Assembly: GCF_021290985.1 (NCBI RefSeq)
Contig: NZ_JAJOYU010000027.1
Location: 1-59,072, forward strand
DNA length: 59,072 bases
Direction: 5' to 3'
DNA from: Rheinheimera soli
Lineage (GTDB): Bacteria > Pseudomonadota > Gammaproteobacteria > Enterobacterales > Alteromonadaceae
Part shown: piece by piece, positions 8,697 to 18,411 of the stretch
How positions within the stretch are numbered: the first letter of the stretch is position 1
Layout of the letters: the number at the start of each line of letters is the position of its first letter
Program-made: the position numbers and the translations under genes
Notes under the pieces: generated by a model
Database searches by the model: none
Told to the model about the DNA's origin: nothing
The model's input: only the letters and a program-made list of their open reading frames with translations

Positions 8697-9476
8697 TTAG
8701 CTGGCCAGCAGATGAGTCAGAAACAACTGGAACAACTCGCTTAATGAGCCAATTTGCAGTTTAGCGTAGATTTTTTTGCGATGATTTTTGACAGTGCCAA
8801 CAGCGATATTCAACTGCTGGGCTATATCCTCTGAATCAAAACCCTGCAGTAACAAACAGGCAATTTGCTGCTCTTTGTCTGTCAGTAACTGCTGGCCAAA
8901 ACAGGAAAATGCCTGGCTCAGTTGGTGCTGCAAGCCAGTCTTTTCCGAAGAAGCGCTGGATAGGACAAAGCTGTCCTGGCCCCAATGCTGGCGAATGAAA
9001 GCACTGAGCAGGCCTTGCAGTTGTACCAATTTTTTGTAGCTGGTTTGATAACGGGCTTGGTTGGGTTCGCGATAACCGATAAACAGCACAATCCAACGGT
9101 TTGATTCCAGTTTAAAACTCAGGCAGAACTCATCATGCAGACCGGTCTTTTCGGTAAAGAGCTGCTGGTAGCTTTTACGGGCTTTGGCCGAATCAAACAG
9201 ATCCTGTAAACGCCATAATCCATCGTCAGTCGCTTGTTGAGCATGCAGATAAAAAGGGTCTTGCAGGTAGGAGTCCATTAAATAGTGATGAAACAAAAAC
9301 TCACGTTTCGTATCTATGCAGTCGTACAAATAAATCGGATGTTTATCGGCTCTGCAGCCCAACAACAGCAGTTGGTCACAGTGCAACTCTGTTTTAAGAA
9401 AAGTCGCCAGCCGTTGACTAAAGTCTGTGGTCCGGATGCTGCTGACCAGATCAGCCACTCTCTGCCATTCAGTCAT
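8697..9476 (-). CDS. LuxR-family transcriptional regulator
   Basis: About 259 residues. The last 65 residues are a clear LuxR/FixJ helix-turn-helix (LTDKEQQIACLLLQGFDSED, then IAVGTVKNHRKKIYAKL). The first 170 residues form an alpha/beta sensor region that could be PAS/GAF-like or a distant autoinducer-binding domain. The tryptophan and aspartate pattern of acyl-homoserine-lactone receptors is not clear, so quorum sensing should not be assumed. A TTG at 9497 would extend it by 7 residues; the ATG at 9476 is preferred because GAGGA lies 10 bp upstream. No luxI-type gene is in the window. It lies between tyrS and ybiT, and its target is unknown. Confidence 0.82.
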   Translation of the reverse strand: MTEWQRVADLVSSIRTTDFSQRLATFLKTELHCDQLLLLGCRADKHPIYLYDCIDTKREFLFHHYLMDSYLQDPFYLHAQQATDDGLWRLQDLFDSAKARKSYQQLFTEKTGLHDEFCLSFKLESNRWIVLFIGYREPNQARYQTSYKKLVQLQGLLSAFIRQHWGQDSFVLSSASSEKTGLQHQLSQAFSCFGQQLLTDKEQQIACLLLQGFDSEDIAQQLNIAVGTVKNHRKKIYAKLQIGSLSELFQLFLTHLLAS

Positions 9477-9501
9477 TACGAATAAGTCCTCGCCCAAAAG
9501 T

Positions 9502-9528
9502 AAAAAAGCCGGTGTTCAGACCGGCTTC
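9502..9528 (-). terminator. ybiT terminator
   Basis: Minus-strand stem AAGCCGGT / ACCGGCTT with a 6-base loop, followed by six T. It ends ybiT and separates it from the LuxR-type gene. Confidence 0.85.
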
Positions 9529-9553
9529 TTAGCTTACAACATTAGTGCTGTTG

Positions 9554-11167
9554 TTACGAACGGGCCGCCAGTTCAGCTTGCTGTACTAAATAATCTTCGT
9601 ACGTACCAGCGAAGTTACGTACGCCGCTATCTGTCATTTCAACGATACGGGTGGCCAGTGACGATACAAATTCACGGTCGTGACTGACAAAAATCAGTGT
9701 GCCTTTGTACATTTCCAGCGCCATGTTCAGGGATTCAATAGATTCCATATCCAAGTGGTTGGTAGGCTCATCCATCACCAGAATATTTGGACGCTGCAGC
9801 ATCAGCTTACCGAATAACATCCGGCCTTTTTCACCACCTGATAACACCCGTGTTGGCTTGGCAATATCATCTTGTGAAAACAATAAACGGCCTAAAATAC
9901 CACGAATAGCCTGTTCATCATCTGACGGTTGTTTCCACTGGCTCATCCAGCTAAACAGCGTCATATCTTTTTGAGCGCCTTCAAACTCGTATTCATGGTC
10001 CTGAGCGTAATAACCAATATTGACGTTCTCAGACCATTTCACTATGCCTTTTTCAGCGGTTAAATCGCCAACCAGACATTTTAAGAAAGTGGTTTTACCA
10101 ATACCGTTGGTACCGAGGATCGCCACCTTCTCACCGACTTCAATCGTCAGATCAAGGTTTTTCAGTACGTGCAGATCATCAAAGCTCTTGTTTAACTCTG
10201 TCACTTCTAAGGCTAAACGGTACAGCTGCTTTTGCTGATCAAAACGGATAAATGGGTTTACCCGGCTGGAGGCTTTTACTTCAGACAGGGTAATTTTATC
10301 AATTTGTTTAGCACGAGACGTGGCCTGACGCGCTTTAGAGGCGTTGGCAGAAAAACGGCTGACGAAGGTTTGCAGCTCAGCAATCTGGGCTTTTTTCTTG
10401 GCGTTATCAGACAATAAACGTTCACGCGCCTGAGTCGCAGCTGTCATGTATTCATCGTAGTTACCTGGGTAAACACGCAGCTCGCCGTAGTCTAAGTCGG
10501 CCATATGAGTACAAACGCTGTTTAAGAAGTGACGGTCGTGCGAAATAATAACCATAGTGCTGTTACGTTCAGCCAATACTTCTTCTAACCAACGGATGGT
10601 GTTGATATCCAAGTTGTTGGTTGGTTCGTCAAGTAACATGATTTCAGGGTCGGCAAATAATACCTGAGCCAATAACACCCGCAGTTTCCAGCCCGGAGCT
10701 ATCGATGACATTAAGCCAAAATGCTGTTCAACCGGAATACCTACACCAATTAATAACTCGCCGGCACGGGATTCAGCGCTGTAGCCGTCCATTTCACCAA
10801 AAGCGACTTCTAAATCGGCGACACGCATACCGTCTTCTTCGCTCATATTTGGATCAGCGTAAATACGGTCACGTTCTTCTTTCACTTTCCACAGTTCAGC
10901 GTGGCCCATAATCACAGTGTCGATCACAGTGTATTGCTCAAAAGCAAACTGATCCTGGTGTAACTTAGCCACACGGTGGTTAGGTTCAACAAAAATGTTA
11001 CCACCACTTGGGTCTAACTCTTTGCTGAGGATCTTCATAAAGGTTGATTTACCGCAACCGTTGGCGCCAATCAAACCATAGCGGTTGCCGTCGCCGAATT
11101 TAACGGAGATATTTTCAAAAAGCGGCTTAGCGCCAAATTGCATCGTAATATTTGCGGTAGAAATCAC
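9554..11167 (-). CDS. ybiT: ABC-F ATPase YbiT
   Basis: A soluble protein of 537 residues with two ABC ATPase domains joined by the P-site interaction linker, as in ABC-F translation factors that act at the ribosomal E site. Walker A motifs are GANGCGKST and GTNGIGKTT. The second signature is LSGGEKGR; the first domain has a degenerate signature (APGWKLRVL). Walker B motifs [10 protein letters not shown] and [10 protein letters not shown] are both present. The sequence closely follows E. coli YbiT. An upstream ATG at 11194 is possible, but the GTG at 11167 aligns exactly with the E. coli start and is preferred. No antibiotic-resistance role is implied. Confidence 0.93.
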   Translation of the reverse strand: MISTANITMQFGAKPLFENISVKFGDGNRYGLIGANGCGKSTFMKILSKELDPSGGNIFVEPNHRVAKLHQDQFAFEQYTVIDTVIMGHAELWKVKEERDRIYADPNMSEEDGMRVADLEVAFGEMDGYSAESRAGELLIGVGIPVEQHFGLMSSIAPGWKLRVLLAQVLFADPEIMLLDEPTNNLDINTIRWLEEVLAERNSTMVIISHDRHFLNSVCTHMADLDYGELRVYPGNYDEYMTAATQARERLLSDNAKKKAQIAELQTFVSRFSANASKARQATSRAKQIDKITLSEVKASSRVNPFIRFDQQKQLYRLALEVTELNKSFDDLHVLKNLDLTIEVGEKVAILGTNGIGKTTFLKCLVGDLTAEKGIVKWSENVNIGYYAQDHEYEFEGAQKDMTLFSWMSQWKQPSDDEQAIRGILGRLLFSQDDIAKPTRVLSGGEKGRMLFGKLMLQRPNILVMDEPTNHLDMESIESLNMALEMYKGTLIFVSHDREFVSSLATRIVEMTDSGVRNFAGTYEDYLVQQAELAARS

Positions 11168-11325
11168 AGTGTTTTTGATCCAACAAAGAGTCATATATAA
11201 GCTGCGCTGTCGGTGTCAAACCTTCCAGCACAGCCCCAAAAATAGCGCGCCACTATACGCTTTTTCGACGCTAAACTCAAAGTATCTCTGTGTTTTATGA
11301 CAAATTTGCCAGAGCTTTCTGCGCT

Positions 11326-12234
11326 TTAGCTAAAACGCCGCCCTAAAGCTATGCAACCCACCACAGTCAACGCCAATATCCAGTGGATCCATTGCAAAGG
11401 TTCGCCCAGCAACAAAGCACACAAAGCCAGTCCGCTAAAAGGCGATAACAACTGTAATTGACTGACTTTGGCTATGCCTCCTATCGCCAGGCCCTTGTAC
11501 CAGCAGAAAAAGCCGATAAACATGGTAAAGACCGATAAATAACCCAGCGCCAGCCAGGATTGCAGTGACACTGCTGCATAATCTGGTTGATAAGTCCAAA
11601 CCCAGGGCAGTAAGACTGGGATCGACATCACCAGCGCCCAGCAGATCACCTGCCAGCTGCCGAGTTCCTTAGATAAAATAGCCCCTTTGGCATAACTAAA
11701 ACCGCATAAAAAACTCGCTAACACCAGATAACCATCAGCGAGCTGAAAAGGGCCAGTGCTGTGCTGTAACGCATAAAGCGCAACACAAGCGGCCCCCAGC
11801 AGTGCAAAAAGCCAAAAGCCAAGTCGTAGCCATTGTTTAGTTAAGTATGCGCCAAAAAAGGCGGTAAAAAGTGGCATTACACTGGTCACCAGAATGCCGT
11901 GACTGGCCCCTACCTGCTGCAATGCCAAAGCAGATAACACCGGATAAGCAAATACTGAACCCAAAGCCACTAAAGCCAAGCCCTGCCACTGTTTTGCGCT
12001 AGGTAATTTTTGCCTTGTGATCAGTAGCAGTATCAAAGCCAGCATCGCCGCTATTAAAGCCCTGCCCGCACCAACAAAAACCGGCGGCATATCAAGCACC
12101 GCCATTCGGGTTGCAGGTAATCCGGCTGAGAACATCAGCATGCCTAAGCTGCCAAACCATAAGCCTTGCACCAGCGGCTTTTGCCAAAATGGCAAGCTGC
12201 TTTGATCTTGTGGTGACACAGAGACTACGGACAT
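11326..12234 (-). CDS. EamA/DMT-family exporter
   Basis: A 302-residue inner-membrane protein with ten hydrophobic segments in two five-helix EamA repeats (about residues 20-150 and 165-300), as in drug/metabolite transporters such as RhtA and YdcZ relatives. The ATG at 12234 is preferred over one at 12249 because GGGAG lies 8 bp before it. It is divergent from the MocR-type regulator. This arrangement is common: the regulator often controls the neighbouring exporter, frequently in amino-acid or B6 metabolism. The substrate is unknown. Overlapping weak promoters in the shared region (TATACT on the minus strand near 12280) would suit cross-regulation. Confidence 0.85.
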   Translation of the reverse strand: MSVVSVSPQDQSSLPFWQKPLVQGLWFGSLGMLMFSAGLPATRMAVLDMPPVFVGAGRALIAAMLALILLLITRQKLPSAKQWQGLALVALGSVFAYPVLSALALQQVGASHGILVTSVMPLFTAFFGAYLTKQWLRLGFWLFALLGAACVALYALQHSTGPFQLADGYLVLASFLCGFSYAKGAILSKELGSWQVICWALVMSIPVLLPWVWTYQPDYAAVSLQSWLALGYLSVFTMFIGFFCWYKGLAIGGIAKVSQLQLLSPFSGLALCALLLGEPLQWIHWILALTVVGCIALGRRFS

Positions 12235-12355
12235 AACAAATACTCCCATGAGCGGCTGGACAGTCAGCCAACTTCAGTTAGTATACAAAGCTATAGACCA
12301 TGACAATCAGGACAGTTATCGACAAAGACTACTGGACTGTACAGGTGAAAATTCC

Positions 12356-13834
12356 ATGACAATTGCAGTGACTCAGTGGCAGTTGGATAAAGCCAGCAAG
12401 GAAAGTTTTAGCAGTCAGCTTTATCTGCAGGCACAGCAAGCCATACAATCTGGCCGCTGGAGCGCTGGTGCACGCCTGCCTTCTATCCGGCTATTGGCGG
12501 CACATTTAGAGATCAGTAAATTTACGGTGTCTGAGCTCTATGAAAAACTCTCTGCCGCTGGTTTTGTCCGCTCCCAGCCTGGCAGTGGGGTTTATGTCAG
12601 TCGTTTAACTGAGCAGCAACAGCAGCTGGAATCCAGCGCCAGCCAAAGCAGCAGACAGCAGGATGTCGCCCTGATGCGCCAGACTTTGCTGCGCGAACCT
12701 CATTGGATCAAAGCATCAGCGGGTTGGTTATCACCGGATTGGATGCCGGATCAGGAAATACGCCAGGCGATGCGTGATTTAGCCCGTCAGCCGCAGTCTT
12801 TAACCGACTATGGCCCAGCTCAGGGCTATTTCCCCTTGCGCCAGTATCTCACTCAGCGTTTGTCGCAGTTATCTATTGCCACAGAACCAGCCCATATTCT
12901 GCTGACCTACAGCGCCTCTCATGCGCTGGATTTAGTCTTTCGTTTGCATCTGAAACCAGGCGATTGGGTGATGGTGGACGATCCGGGCTTTTATAACTTT
13001 TTTGCTTTGTTGCGATTGCATCAGGTGCAGCTCTTGGTGGTGCCACGTACGAAAGAAGGTCCGGATTTAGCTGTGATGCAGCAACTGGTTCAGCAGTATC
13101 AGCCCAAAGCTTATTTAACCAATTCAGTGCTGTCGAACCCTGTGTCTTTGAGTATCCATCCGGCCCGTGCTTTTGCTATCTTACAGCTGCTGCAACAGCA
13201 TCAGTGCTTGTTGATTGAAGATGATATCTACGCCGACTTTGAAACCCAGCCGGTATCGCGTTACGCCTCGATGGCGGGGTTCCAATCGAACAATGGCTTT
13301 GAAACCATCTATTTAGGCAGTATGTCAAAAACCTTGTCAGCTGATTTACGGGTAGGTTTTATTGCTGCCAACGCTGCCACTATTGCGGCCCTGACCGATC
13401 TAAAACTCATCAGCGGTATTTCCACCTCCAATACCATGGAGCGTCTGATCTACCTGTTATTGACTGGTGGAGGTTATCGGCGTCATCTCGAGCAATTAAA
13501 GCGTCGCTTACAGCAAGCCCGTAACCTGGTATTTTCAAAATTAAAACAGCTGGATTGTCAGTTATGGGCAGAACCTTCAGCTGGTTTTTTATGTTGGGTC
13601 AAGTTGCCTGAAGGCGTCAGCAGCAGCCTGTTGTCTGAACGTTTGCAGCAACGCCAAGTGGTATTAGCACCAGGTTCACAGTTCAGCACCCTACCCGACG
13701 CCGATCAGTACACCAGACTCAATGTGGCACAGTGTCTGGATGAAGAGTTTTGGCTAATAATGCAGGATGAGTTGCGCCAGATCAGAGACAGCATTTCTCT
13801 TTCATCAAATACTAGCCACGACGGGCGGGGATAA
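12356..13834 (+). CDS. MocR-type regulator (GntR HTH fused to aminotransferase-like domain)
   Basis: About 492 residues. The N-terminal 75 residues are a GntR winged helix (WSAGARLPSIRLLAAHLEIS, then KFTVSELYEKL). The rest is a fold-type I aminotransferase domain that binds pyridoxal phosphate; the PLP lysine is expected in LGSMSKTLSADLRVGF near residue 330. Proteins of this class (PdxR, GabR, TauR) sense PLP with an amine or amino acid and usually regulate a divergent gene, here the EamA exporter. The ATG at 12356 is chosen because AGGTGA lies 7 bp upstream; an earlier start would add 36 unlikely residues. Its 3' end overlaps a GC-rich palindromic repeat. Confidence 0.9.
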   Translation: MTIAVTQWQLDKASKESFSSQLYLQAQQAIQSGRWSAGARLPSIRLLAAHLEISKFTVSELYEKLSAAGFVRSQPGSGVYVSRLTEQQQQLESSASQSSRQQDVALMRQTLLREPHWIKASAGWLSPDWMPDQEIRQAMRDLARQPQSLTDYGPAQGYFPLRQYLTQRLSQLSIATEPAHILLTYSASHALDLVFRLHLKPGDWVMVDDPGFYNFFALLRLHQVQLLVVPRTKEGPDLAVMQQLVQQYQPKAYLTNSVLSNPVSLSIHPARAFAILQLLQQHQCLLIEDDIYADFETQPVSRYASMAGFQSNNGFETIYLGSMSKTLSADLRVGFIAANAATIAALTDLKLISGISTSNTMERLIYLLLTGGGYRRHLEQLKRRLQQARNLVFSKLKQLDCQLWAEPSAGFLCWVKLPEGVSSSLLSERLQQRQVVLAPGSQFSTLPDADQYTRLNVAQCLDEEFWLIMQDELRQIRDSISLSSNTSHDGRG

Positions 13835-13846
13835 ACCACCGCCCCT
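13821..13846. repeat. GGGCGGG-type palindromic repeat, copy 1
   Basis: ACGGGCGG followed by a loop and CCGCCCCT. It overlaps the stop codon of the MocR gene and lies 77 bp before the acyl-CoA hydrolase fusion gene. Related copies are at 16714-16843. Confidence 0.6.
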
Positions 13847-13922
13847 ACCTTTTGTTTATATCGACTTAGGTCGCACTGACAAAACCGTTGTATTCTGACA
13901 TGGTAAAGAAAAAGGATACGGT

Positions 13923-15788
13923 ATGGCCAAAACATCAGATAAATCGCCGGCAAAATCGCTGGACTGGAGTGCATTACTGCAATCCGGTAATCGTATTTTT
14001 ATTGGCTCCCACGCCGCTGCGCCTCAGGCTTTACTGGCCGATTTAATGGCGCGTAGTAAAAACCTGCATGATATAGAGCTGGTGCAACTGATGGTGCTGG
14101 CTGATAACTGCTGGGCTGAACAGCGTTACAGCGACTTATTTAAAATCAATGCCTTGTTTATTGCTGGTGACAAAGTTCGTAATGCGGTTGCGGAAGGCCG
14201 TGCCGACTATACCCCTTGTTTTTTATCTGAAGTGCCTGCACTTTTTAAAGAAGAAATTCTGCCTTTAGATGCCGCTTTGGTGATGGTGAGCCCACCTGAT
14301 GCCTTTGGTTACTGCTCCTTGGGTGTCTCTGTGGATGCTGTGTCGGCCGCAGTGCGGTCAGCGAAAAAAGTTATAGCGCAAATCAACCCCAAAATGCCGC
14401 GCACCAATGGCTATACCTTTATTCATCAAAGCCAAATTCACGCTTTTATTGAGCAGGAAGAAGACTTACCCGAATTGCCAGCGCCACAACTTGATGAAGT
14501 GACCGAACGTATTGGCCAGTACGTGTCGATGCTAATTGAAGACGGTGCCACCTTGCAGCTGGGCATAGGCAAAATTCCGGAGGCGGTATTACGTTATTTG
14601 GGCAATCACAAAGATTTAGGCGTGCACTCAGAGGTGATATCAGACGGAGTGATGGAGCTGATTACCAAAGGCGTGATTAATAACAGAAAAAAAACCTTTC
14701 ACCCCGGCAAAACCGTCACCAGTTTTTGTATGGGCAGCCAAGCTTTATATGACTTTGTTGATGGTAACCCTCATGTTGAGTTTTACCCCAGCGAATACGT
14801 CAATTCCCCCACTAACATTGCCCGTAACGATGCCATGATTGCGATCAATAGCGCCATCGAAGTCGATTTAACAGGCCAGGTGGTATCGGATTCCATAGGT
14901 CATAAGTTTTACAGCGGTATTGGTGGTCAGGTCGATTTCAGCCGTGGCGCGTCTATGAGTAAAGGCGGCAAACCCATTATTGCCCTGCCCTCAACTGCTA
15001 AAAACGGCACTGTATCGCGCATAGTGGCCACCATCACTGAAGGTGGTGGCGTAGTGACATCACGCGGCCATGTGCATTATGTAGTGACAGAGTTTGGTGT
15101 CGCGTCCTTGCGCGGAAAAAGTATACGAGAACGTGCGCTGGAACTGATACGGGTGGCGCATCCTAAGTTCCGTAAACAGCTGCTGGATGAAGTGCGAACC
15201 CGTTATTGGGTGCCGCATTATCAAAAAGATTACCCAAAAGATGTAGTTGAACTGGGTAAAGTGGGTGTGAAAACCTTAACCATAGCGGGTGAACAGTTTG
15301 ATTTGCGGGCATTAAACCCTGCCGATGAGCGTCGCTTGCAGGAGTTTTTTTACTCTCATACCAAAGAAACTTTACTGCTGCGTTACAACCACCATCCAAA
15401 ACAAATGAGCAGGGAGAAATCCTGTACTTTGGTCAGTGTCGACCAATCCCGCGATTTGGCGCTTTGTATTGTCAAACAACAAGGCTCGATACTGGAAATT
15501 CAGGCGGTAGGCCGTTATTACCTGAACGAAACCGACAACAGTGCTGAAGTGGCTTTTGTCACCCGTGAACGACAACATGGTAAAGGCATGGCGAAACGTC
15601 TGTTGGAAGAAATGATCAAAATTGCCCGTATGCGCGAACTCAACCGCATGATGGCCTATGTACGAGCCGACAATAAGCCGATGCAAAAGGTGTTTGAAAA
15701 AGCCGGATTTAAACGCATCGCCAGTGGCGATCCGGATGAAGTCTATTTAGAGTTGCTGTTAAAGGCGGCAGAACCAGAGAAGCAGTAA
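13923..15788 (+). CDS. Acetyl-CoA hydrolase/transferase fused to GNAT acetyltransferase
   Basis: A 621-residue two-domain protein. Residues about 10-440 are an acetyl-CoA hydrolase / CoA-transferase family I unit (motifs LGIGKIPEAV, HSEVISDGVMEL, GIGGQVDFSRGA and VTEFGVASLRGKS). These enzymes move CoA between acetate or other short acids, or hydrolyse acetyl-CoA. Residues about 455-610 are a GNAT domain (VGRYYLNE, AEVAFVTRERQHGKGMAKRL), which binds acetyl-CoA and acetylates an amine. The ATG has AAGGA 8 bp upstream. Its stop codon abuts the deacetylase start, so the two are translationally coupled. A GNAT tail on this family is known in other proteobacteria; its acceptor is unknown. Catalytic residues were not assigned individually. 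Confidence 0.88.
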   Translation: MAKTSDKSPAKSLDWSALLQSGNRIFIGSHAAAPQALLADLMARSKNLHDIELVQLMVLADNCWAEQRYSDLFKINALFIAGDKVRNAVAEGRADYTPCFLSEVPALFKEEILPLDAALVMVSPPDAFGYCSLGVSVDAVSAAVRSAKKVIAQINPKMPRTNGYTFIHQSQIHAFIEQEEDLPELPAPQLDEVTERIGQYVSMLIEDGATLQLGIGKIPEAVLRYLGNHKDLGVHSEVISDGVMELITKGVINNRKKTFHPGKTVTSFCMGSQALYDFVDGNPHVEFYPSEYVNSPTNIARNDAMIAINSAIEVDLTGQVVSDSIGHKFYSGIGGQVDFSRGASMSKGGKPIIALPSTAKNGTVSRIVATITEGGGVVTSRGHVHYVVTEFGVASLRGKSIRERALELIRVAHPKFRKQLLDEVRTRYWVPHYQKDYPKDVVELGKVGVKTLTIAGEQFDLRALNPADERRLQEFFYSHTKETLLLRYNHHPKQMSREKSCTLVSVDQSRDLALCIVKQQGSILEIQAVGRYYLNETDNSAEVAFVTRERQHGKGMAKRLLEEMIKIARMRELNRMMAYVRADNKPMQKVFEKAGFKRIASGDPDEVYLELLLKAAEPEKQ

Positions 15789-16706
15789 ATGAGTTTAGTG
15801 ATATTCAGTCATGGTCGCTGTTTGTCCTACGATATAGGGCATGATCATCCGGAAGCCGCATCCCGTATTCACGCGGTACAGGACCAGCTATTAAGTTCGG
15901 GGCTGGAATTTGTAGTGCAGCAACGAGATGCCAGCCCTGCCAGTCGTGAGCAGCTGTGTTTAGCGCATTGCCCGTCCTATGTCGATCATGTACTAGATGT
16001 AGTGCCAGACAGTGGTCACATCTGGCTGGATGACGATACCCAGGCCACTGCTAAATCGCTAAACGCCGCTTTGTATTCAGCTGGATCTGGCATTAATGCG
16101 GTGGATTTGGTGATGCAACACCAGGATACTCAGGCCTTTTGTTTAATACGCCCGCCTGGTCATCACGCTGAATACAAAGCCGCCAAAGGTTTTTGTATTT
16201 TTAATAACATCGCCATAGCCGCTGCTTATGCCATGCAGCAGTATGGGTTGCAGCGGGTACTGATTGTGGATTTTGATGTGCACCACGGCAATGGCACTGA
16301 AGATATTTTCCAATTGGATCCCAGAGTGAAGTTTTTATCTTCCTTTCAGCATCCGTTTTACCCTTATACCGACCCCATCAGTCATTCGCCTTCTATTGTT
16401 AAAATGCCTCTGGCGGCTGGCACCAGCGGAGCTTTATATCAACAAAGGTTTACCGACGAATGGCTACCTTTAATGCATGAATTTCAGCCGGAGCTGGTAT
16501 TAGTCTCCGCAGGTTTTGATGCTCATATCGAAGATGATATGGGCCAGATGAAACTAACCGAGCTGGATTATTTATGGCTTGGCCAACAACTGAAACAGCT
16601 GGCCGATCGTTACTGTGAAGGTCGCCTGGTGTCTATGCTGGAAGGTGGTTATGAACATAGCCCACTGGCGCGCAGTGTGGTGAGTTATCTAAAGGGGCAG
16701 TTGTGA
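15789..16706 (+). CDS. Histone-deacetylase-family (AcuC/HdaH-like) deacetylase
   Basis: A 305-residue zinc amidohydrolase of the class II HDAC / acetylpolyamine amidohydrolase type. Visible motifs are RPPGHHAE (tandem catalytic histidines near 122-125), DFDVHHGNGTEDIF (zinc aspartate and histidine) and SAGFDAHIEDDMG (second zinc aspartate). Bacterial members remove acetyl groups from proteins, polyamines or acetoin-pathway enzymes. The ATG follows immediately after the stop codon of the hydrolase-GNAT fusion, indicating a two-gene operon that could both attach and remove acetyl groups. That coupling is inferred from position; the substrate is not known. Confidence 0.92.
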   Translation: MSLVIFSHGRCLSYDIGHDHPEAASRIHAVQDQLLSSGLEFVVQQRDASPASREQLCLAHCPSYVDHVLDVVPDSGHIWLDDDTQATAKSLNAALYSAGSGINAVDLVMQHQDTQAFCLIRPPGHHAEYKAAKGFCIFNNIAIAAAYAMQQYGLQRVLIVDFDVHHGNGTEDIFQLDPRVKFLSSFQHPFYPYTDPISHSPSIVKMPLAAGTSGALYQQRFTDEWLPLMHEFQPELVLVSAGFDAHIEDDMGQMKLTELDYLWLGQQLKQLADRYCEGRLVSMLEGGYEHSPLARSVVSYLKGQL

Positions 16707-16713
16707 CAACCCG

Positions 16714-16843
16714 CGGGCGGGGATGAACCTTTTCAGGTTTGGATTATATTAGACGGACGGTATGTAGGGGCCGTGGCTTGTCCCGGCCCGTCCATCTGCA
16801 CAACGGTTTCATGAGACGGGCGGGTGCAAGACCCGCCCCTATA
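16714..16843. repeat. Cluster of GGGCGGG-type palindromes after the deacetylase gene
   Basis: Three related units fill most of the 219-bp gap before trkH. The first, at 16714-16728, is a half-copy (GGGCGGGGATGAACC). The second, at 16755-16793, has GGACGG/CCGTCC outside and GGGCCG/CGGCCC inside. The third, at 16818-16838, is a perfect GGGCGGGT-GCAAG-ACCCGCCC. They resemble copy 1 at 13821-13846. None has a clear T-run, so they look like dispersed REP-like repeats rather than plain terminators. Confidence 0.6.
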
Positions 16844-16925
16844 GTAAATCCTTATACAATCTTTATAACCTCTGGAGACCCAAAGCTATAAAATTTGATG
16901 GTTGTTTCACGCCGGATAAAATTTT

Positions 16926-18410
16926 ATGGCCGCCACTTTGGTGTTGGGTTCTGCAGTAAAAAGCTCCAGTCGTTATCTGATGTACCGGGTGCTTGGGCAT
17001 TTGTTATTGCTGTTGTCGGCGGTCAAGCTGGTGGCTATGACGGTGTCTATCCTTTATAACGAAAGCAGCTTTTGGGTGTTTCTTGGCTCCGCTCTGTTTA
17101 CCGCTGCTGTAGGGTATACGCTGGTGTATAAAGGCCGCGAAGCAAAAGATATTAAGCATCGTCAATTATTTTTACTTACCACCTTAAGCTGGTTGTCGCT
17201 TTGTGTTTTCTCCGCTATCCCTTTATGGCTGATAGTGCCCAATTGCACTTTAACAGACGCCGTTTTTGAAACTGTCTCAGCTGTCACTACCACAGGTTCA
17301 ACCGTTTTATCCGGATTAGATACCATGCCAAAAGGTATCTTGTTCTGGCGCGCCGTGCTGAACTGGATAGGCGGTATAGGTATCATCGTCATGGCCATCG
17401 CCATTTTACCTGCACTAAAAATTGGCGGTATGCGATTATTTAAAACCGAGAACTCCGATACCTCAGATAAAATTCTGCCCCGCAGTTCTACTTTGTCCGC
17501 AGCCATTGGCGTTGTGTATCTGGTATTAACTGTCTGTACTATGACAGCCTACTATCTGGCGGGCATGACAGGTTTTGACGCTGTCACTCATGCCATGACT
17601 ACTGTGGCCACAGGTGGCTTTGCCAACTACGATGCGTCCTTTGGTCAATTCAAAGACATGCCGCAAATCTTCTGGTTAAGTAGTTTCTTTATGATGCTGG
17701 CTGCTATGCCTTTTGTGCTTTTTGTCAGCTTTGCCAAAGGCGATAAAAGTTCATTGTGGCGCGACCCACAAGTGCGGGCATTTTTAGCCATAGTGGCATT
17801 TTGTAGCCTGCTGCTGACTGTGTATCAGGTAGTACATAACGACAGGGCTGTATTTGATGCCCTCACCCACAGCTTGTTTAATGTAGTGTCCATTATTACC
17901 ACCTGCGGTTATGCCTCAGAGGATTATACCTTGTGGGGCAATATGGCCATTATGCTGTTTTTCTACCTGACCTTTGCCGGTGCTTGCTCAGGTTCCACTT
18001 CGGGTGGTTTAAAAATATTCCGAATTCAGCTTGCTGCTATGTTATTGGTAAAACAGTTAAAATTGCTGGTGCACCCCAAAGCAGTCTGGAGCCAGAGTTA
18101 TGGTGGCAAAAAAGTAGATGACCAGTTATTAGGTAACGTACTGGCCTTTTGTTTTATCTATTTTGCTACCATAGCCTTTATCGCTATGGCATTGTCTTTT
18201 TGTGAACTGGATTTAGTCACGTCAATCACTGGTGCCGCAACAGCTGTCGCGAACGTAGGTCCTGGTCTTGGCAGCATTATTGGCCCTGCTGGTAACTTTG
18301 CGACTTTACCAGATGCCGCTAAATGGTGGCTGAGTTCAGGTATGTTAATGGGACGACTGGAAATTCTTACCTTGCTGATTTTATTTACCCCCTCTTACTG
18401 GCGCTATTGA
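16926..18410 (+). CDS. trkH: TrkH/KtrB-family potassium uptake channel subunit
   Basis: A 494-residue inner-membrane protein with four pore-loop repeats, typical of Trk/Ktr K+ transporters. The first filter is in TVSAVTTTGSTVLSGL. Others are in MTTVATGGFANYD, VSIITTCGYASED and ATAVANVGPGLG. The glycine of each filter is present. Normally it needs a cytosolic RCK partner (TrkA), which is not nearby. No strong ribosome site precedes the ATG at 16926; an ATG at 16980 is a possible alternative. One base separates its stop from the sensor-kinase start, so the three genes form an operon in which potassium uptake is linked to a Kdp-like two-component system. Confidence 0.92.
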   Translation: MAATLVLGSAVKSSSRYLMYRVLGHLLLLLSAVKLVAMTVSILYNESSFWVFLGSALFTAAVGYTLVYKGREAKDIKHRQLFLLTTLSWLSLCVFSAIPLWLIVPNCTLTDAVFETVSAVTTTGSTVLSGLDTMPKGILFWRAVLNWIGGIGIIVMAIAILPALKIGGMRLFKTENSDTSDKILPRSSTLSAAIGVVYLVLTVCTMTAYYLAGMTGFDAVTHAMTTVATGGFANYDASFGQFKDMPQIFWLSSFFMMLAAMPFVLFVSFAKGDKSSLWRDPQVRAFLAIVAFCSLLLTVYQVVHNDRAVFDALTHSLFNVVSIITTCGYASEDYTLWGNMAIMLFFYLTFAGACSGSTSGGLKIFRIQLAAMLLVKQLKLLVHPKAVWSQSYGGKKVDDQLLGNVLAFCFIYFATIAFIAMALSFCELDLVTSITGAATAVANVGPGLGSIIGPAGNFATLPDAAKWWLSSGMLMGRLEILTLLILFTPSYWRY

Positions 18411-18411
18411 T

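Noticed and set aside
8697-9476. Quorum-sensing receptor for acyl-homoserine lactones
   Set aside because: The C-terminal HTH is LuxR-type, but the N-terminal domain lacks a clear set of ligand-binding W, Y and D residues, and no luxI is nearby.
9554-11167. Antibiotic-resistance ABC-F protein
   Set aside because: The sequence follows YbiT, a housekeeping type, and does not show the extended linker of known resistance ABC-F proteins.
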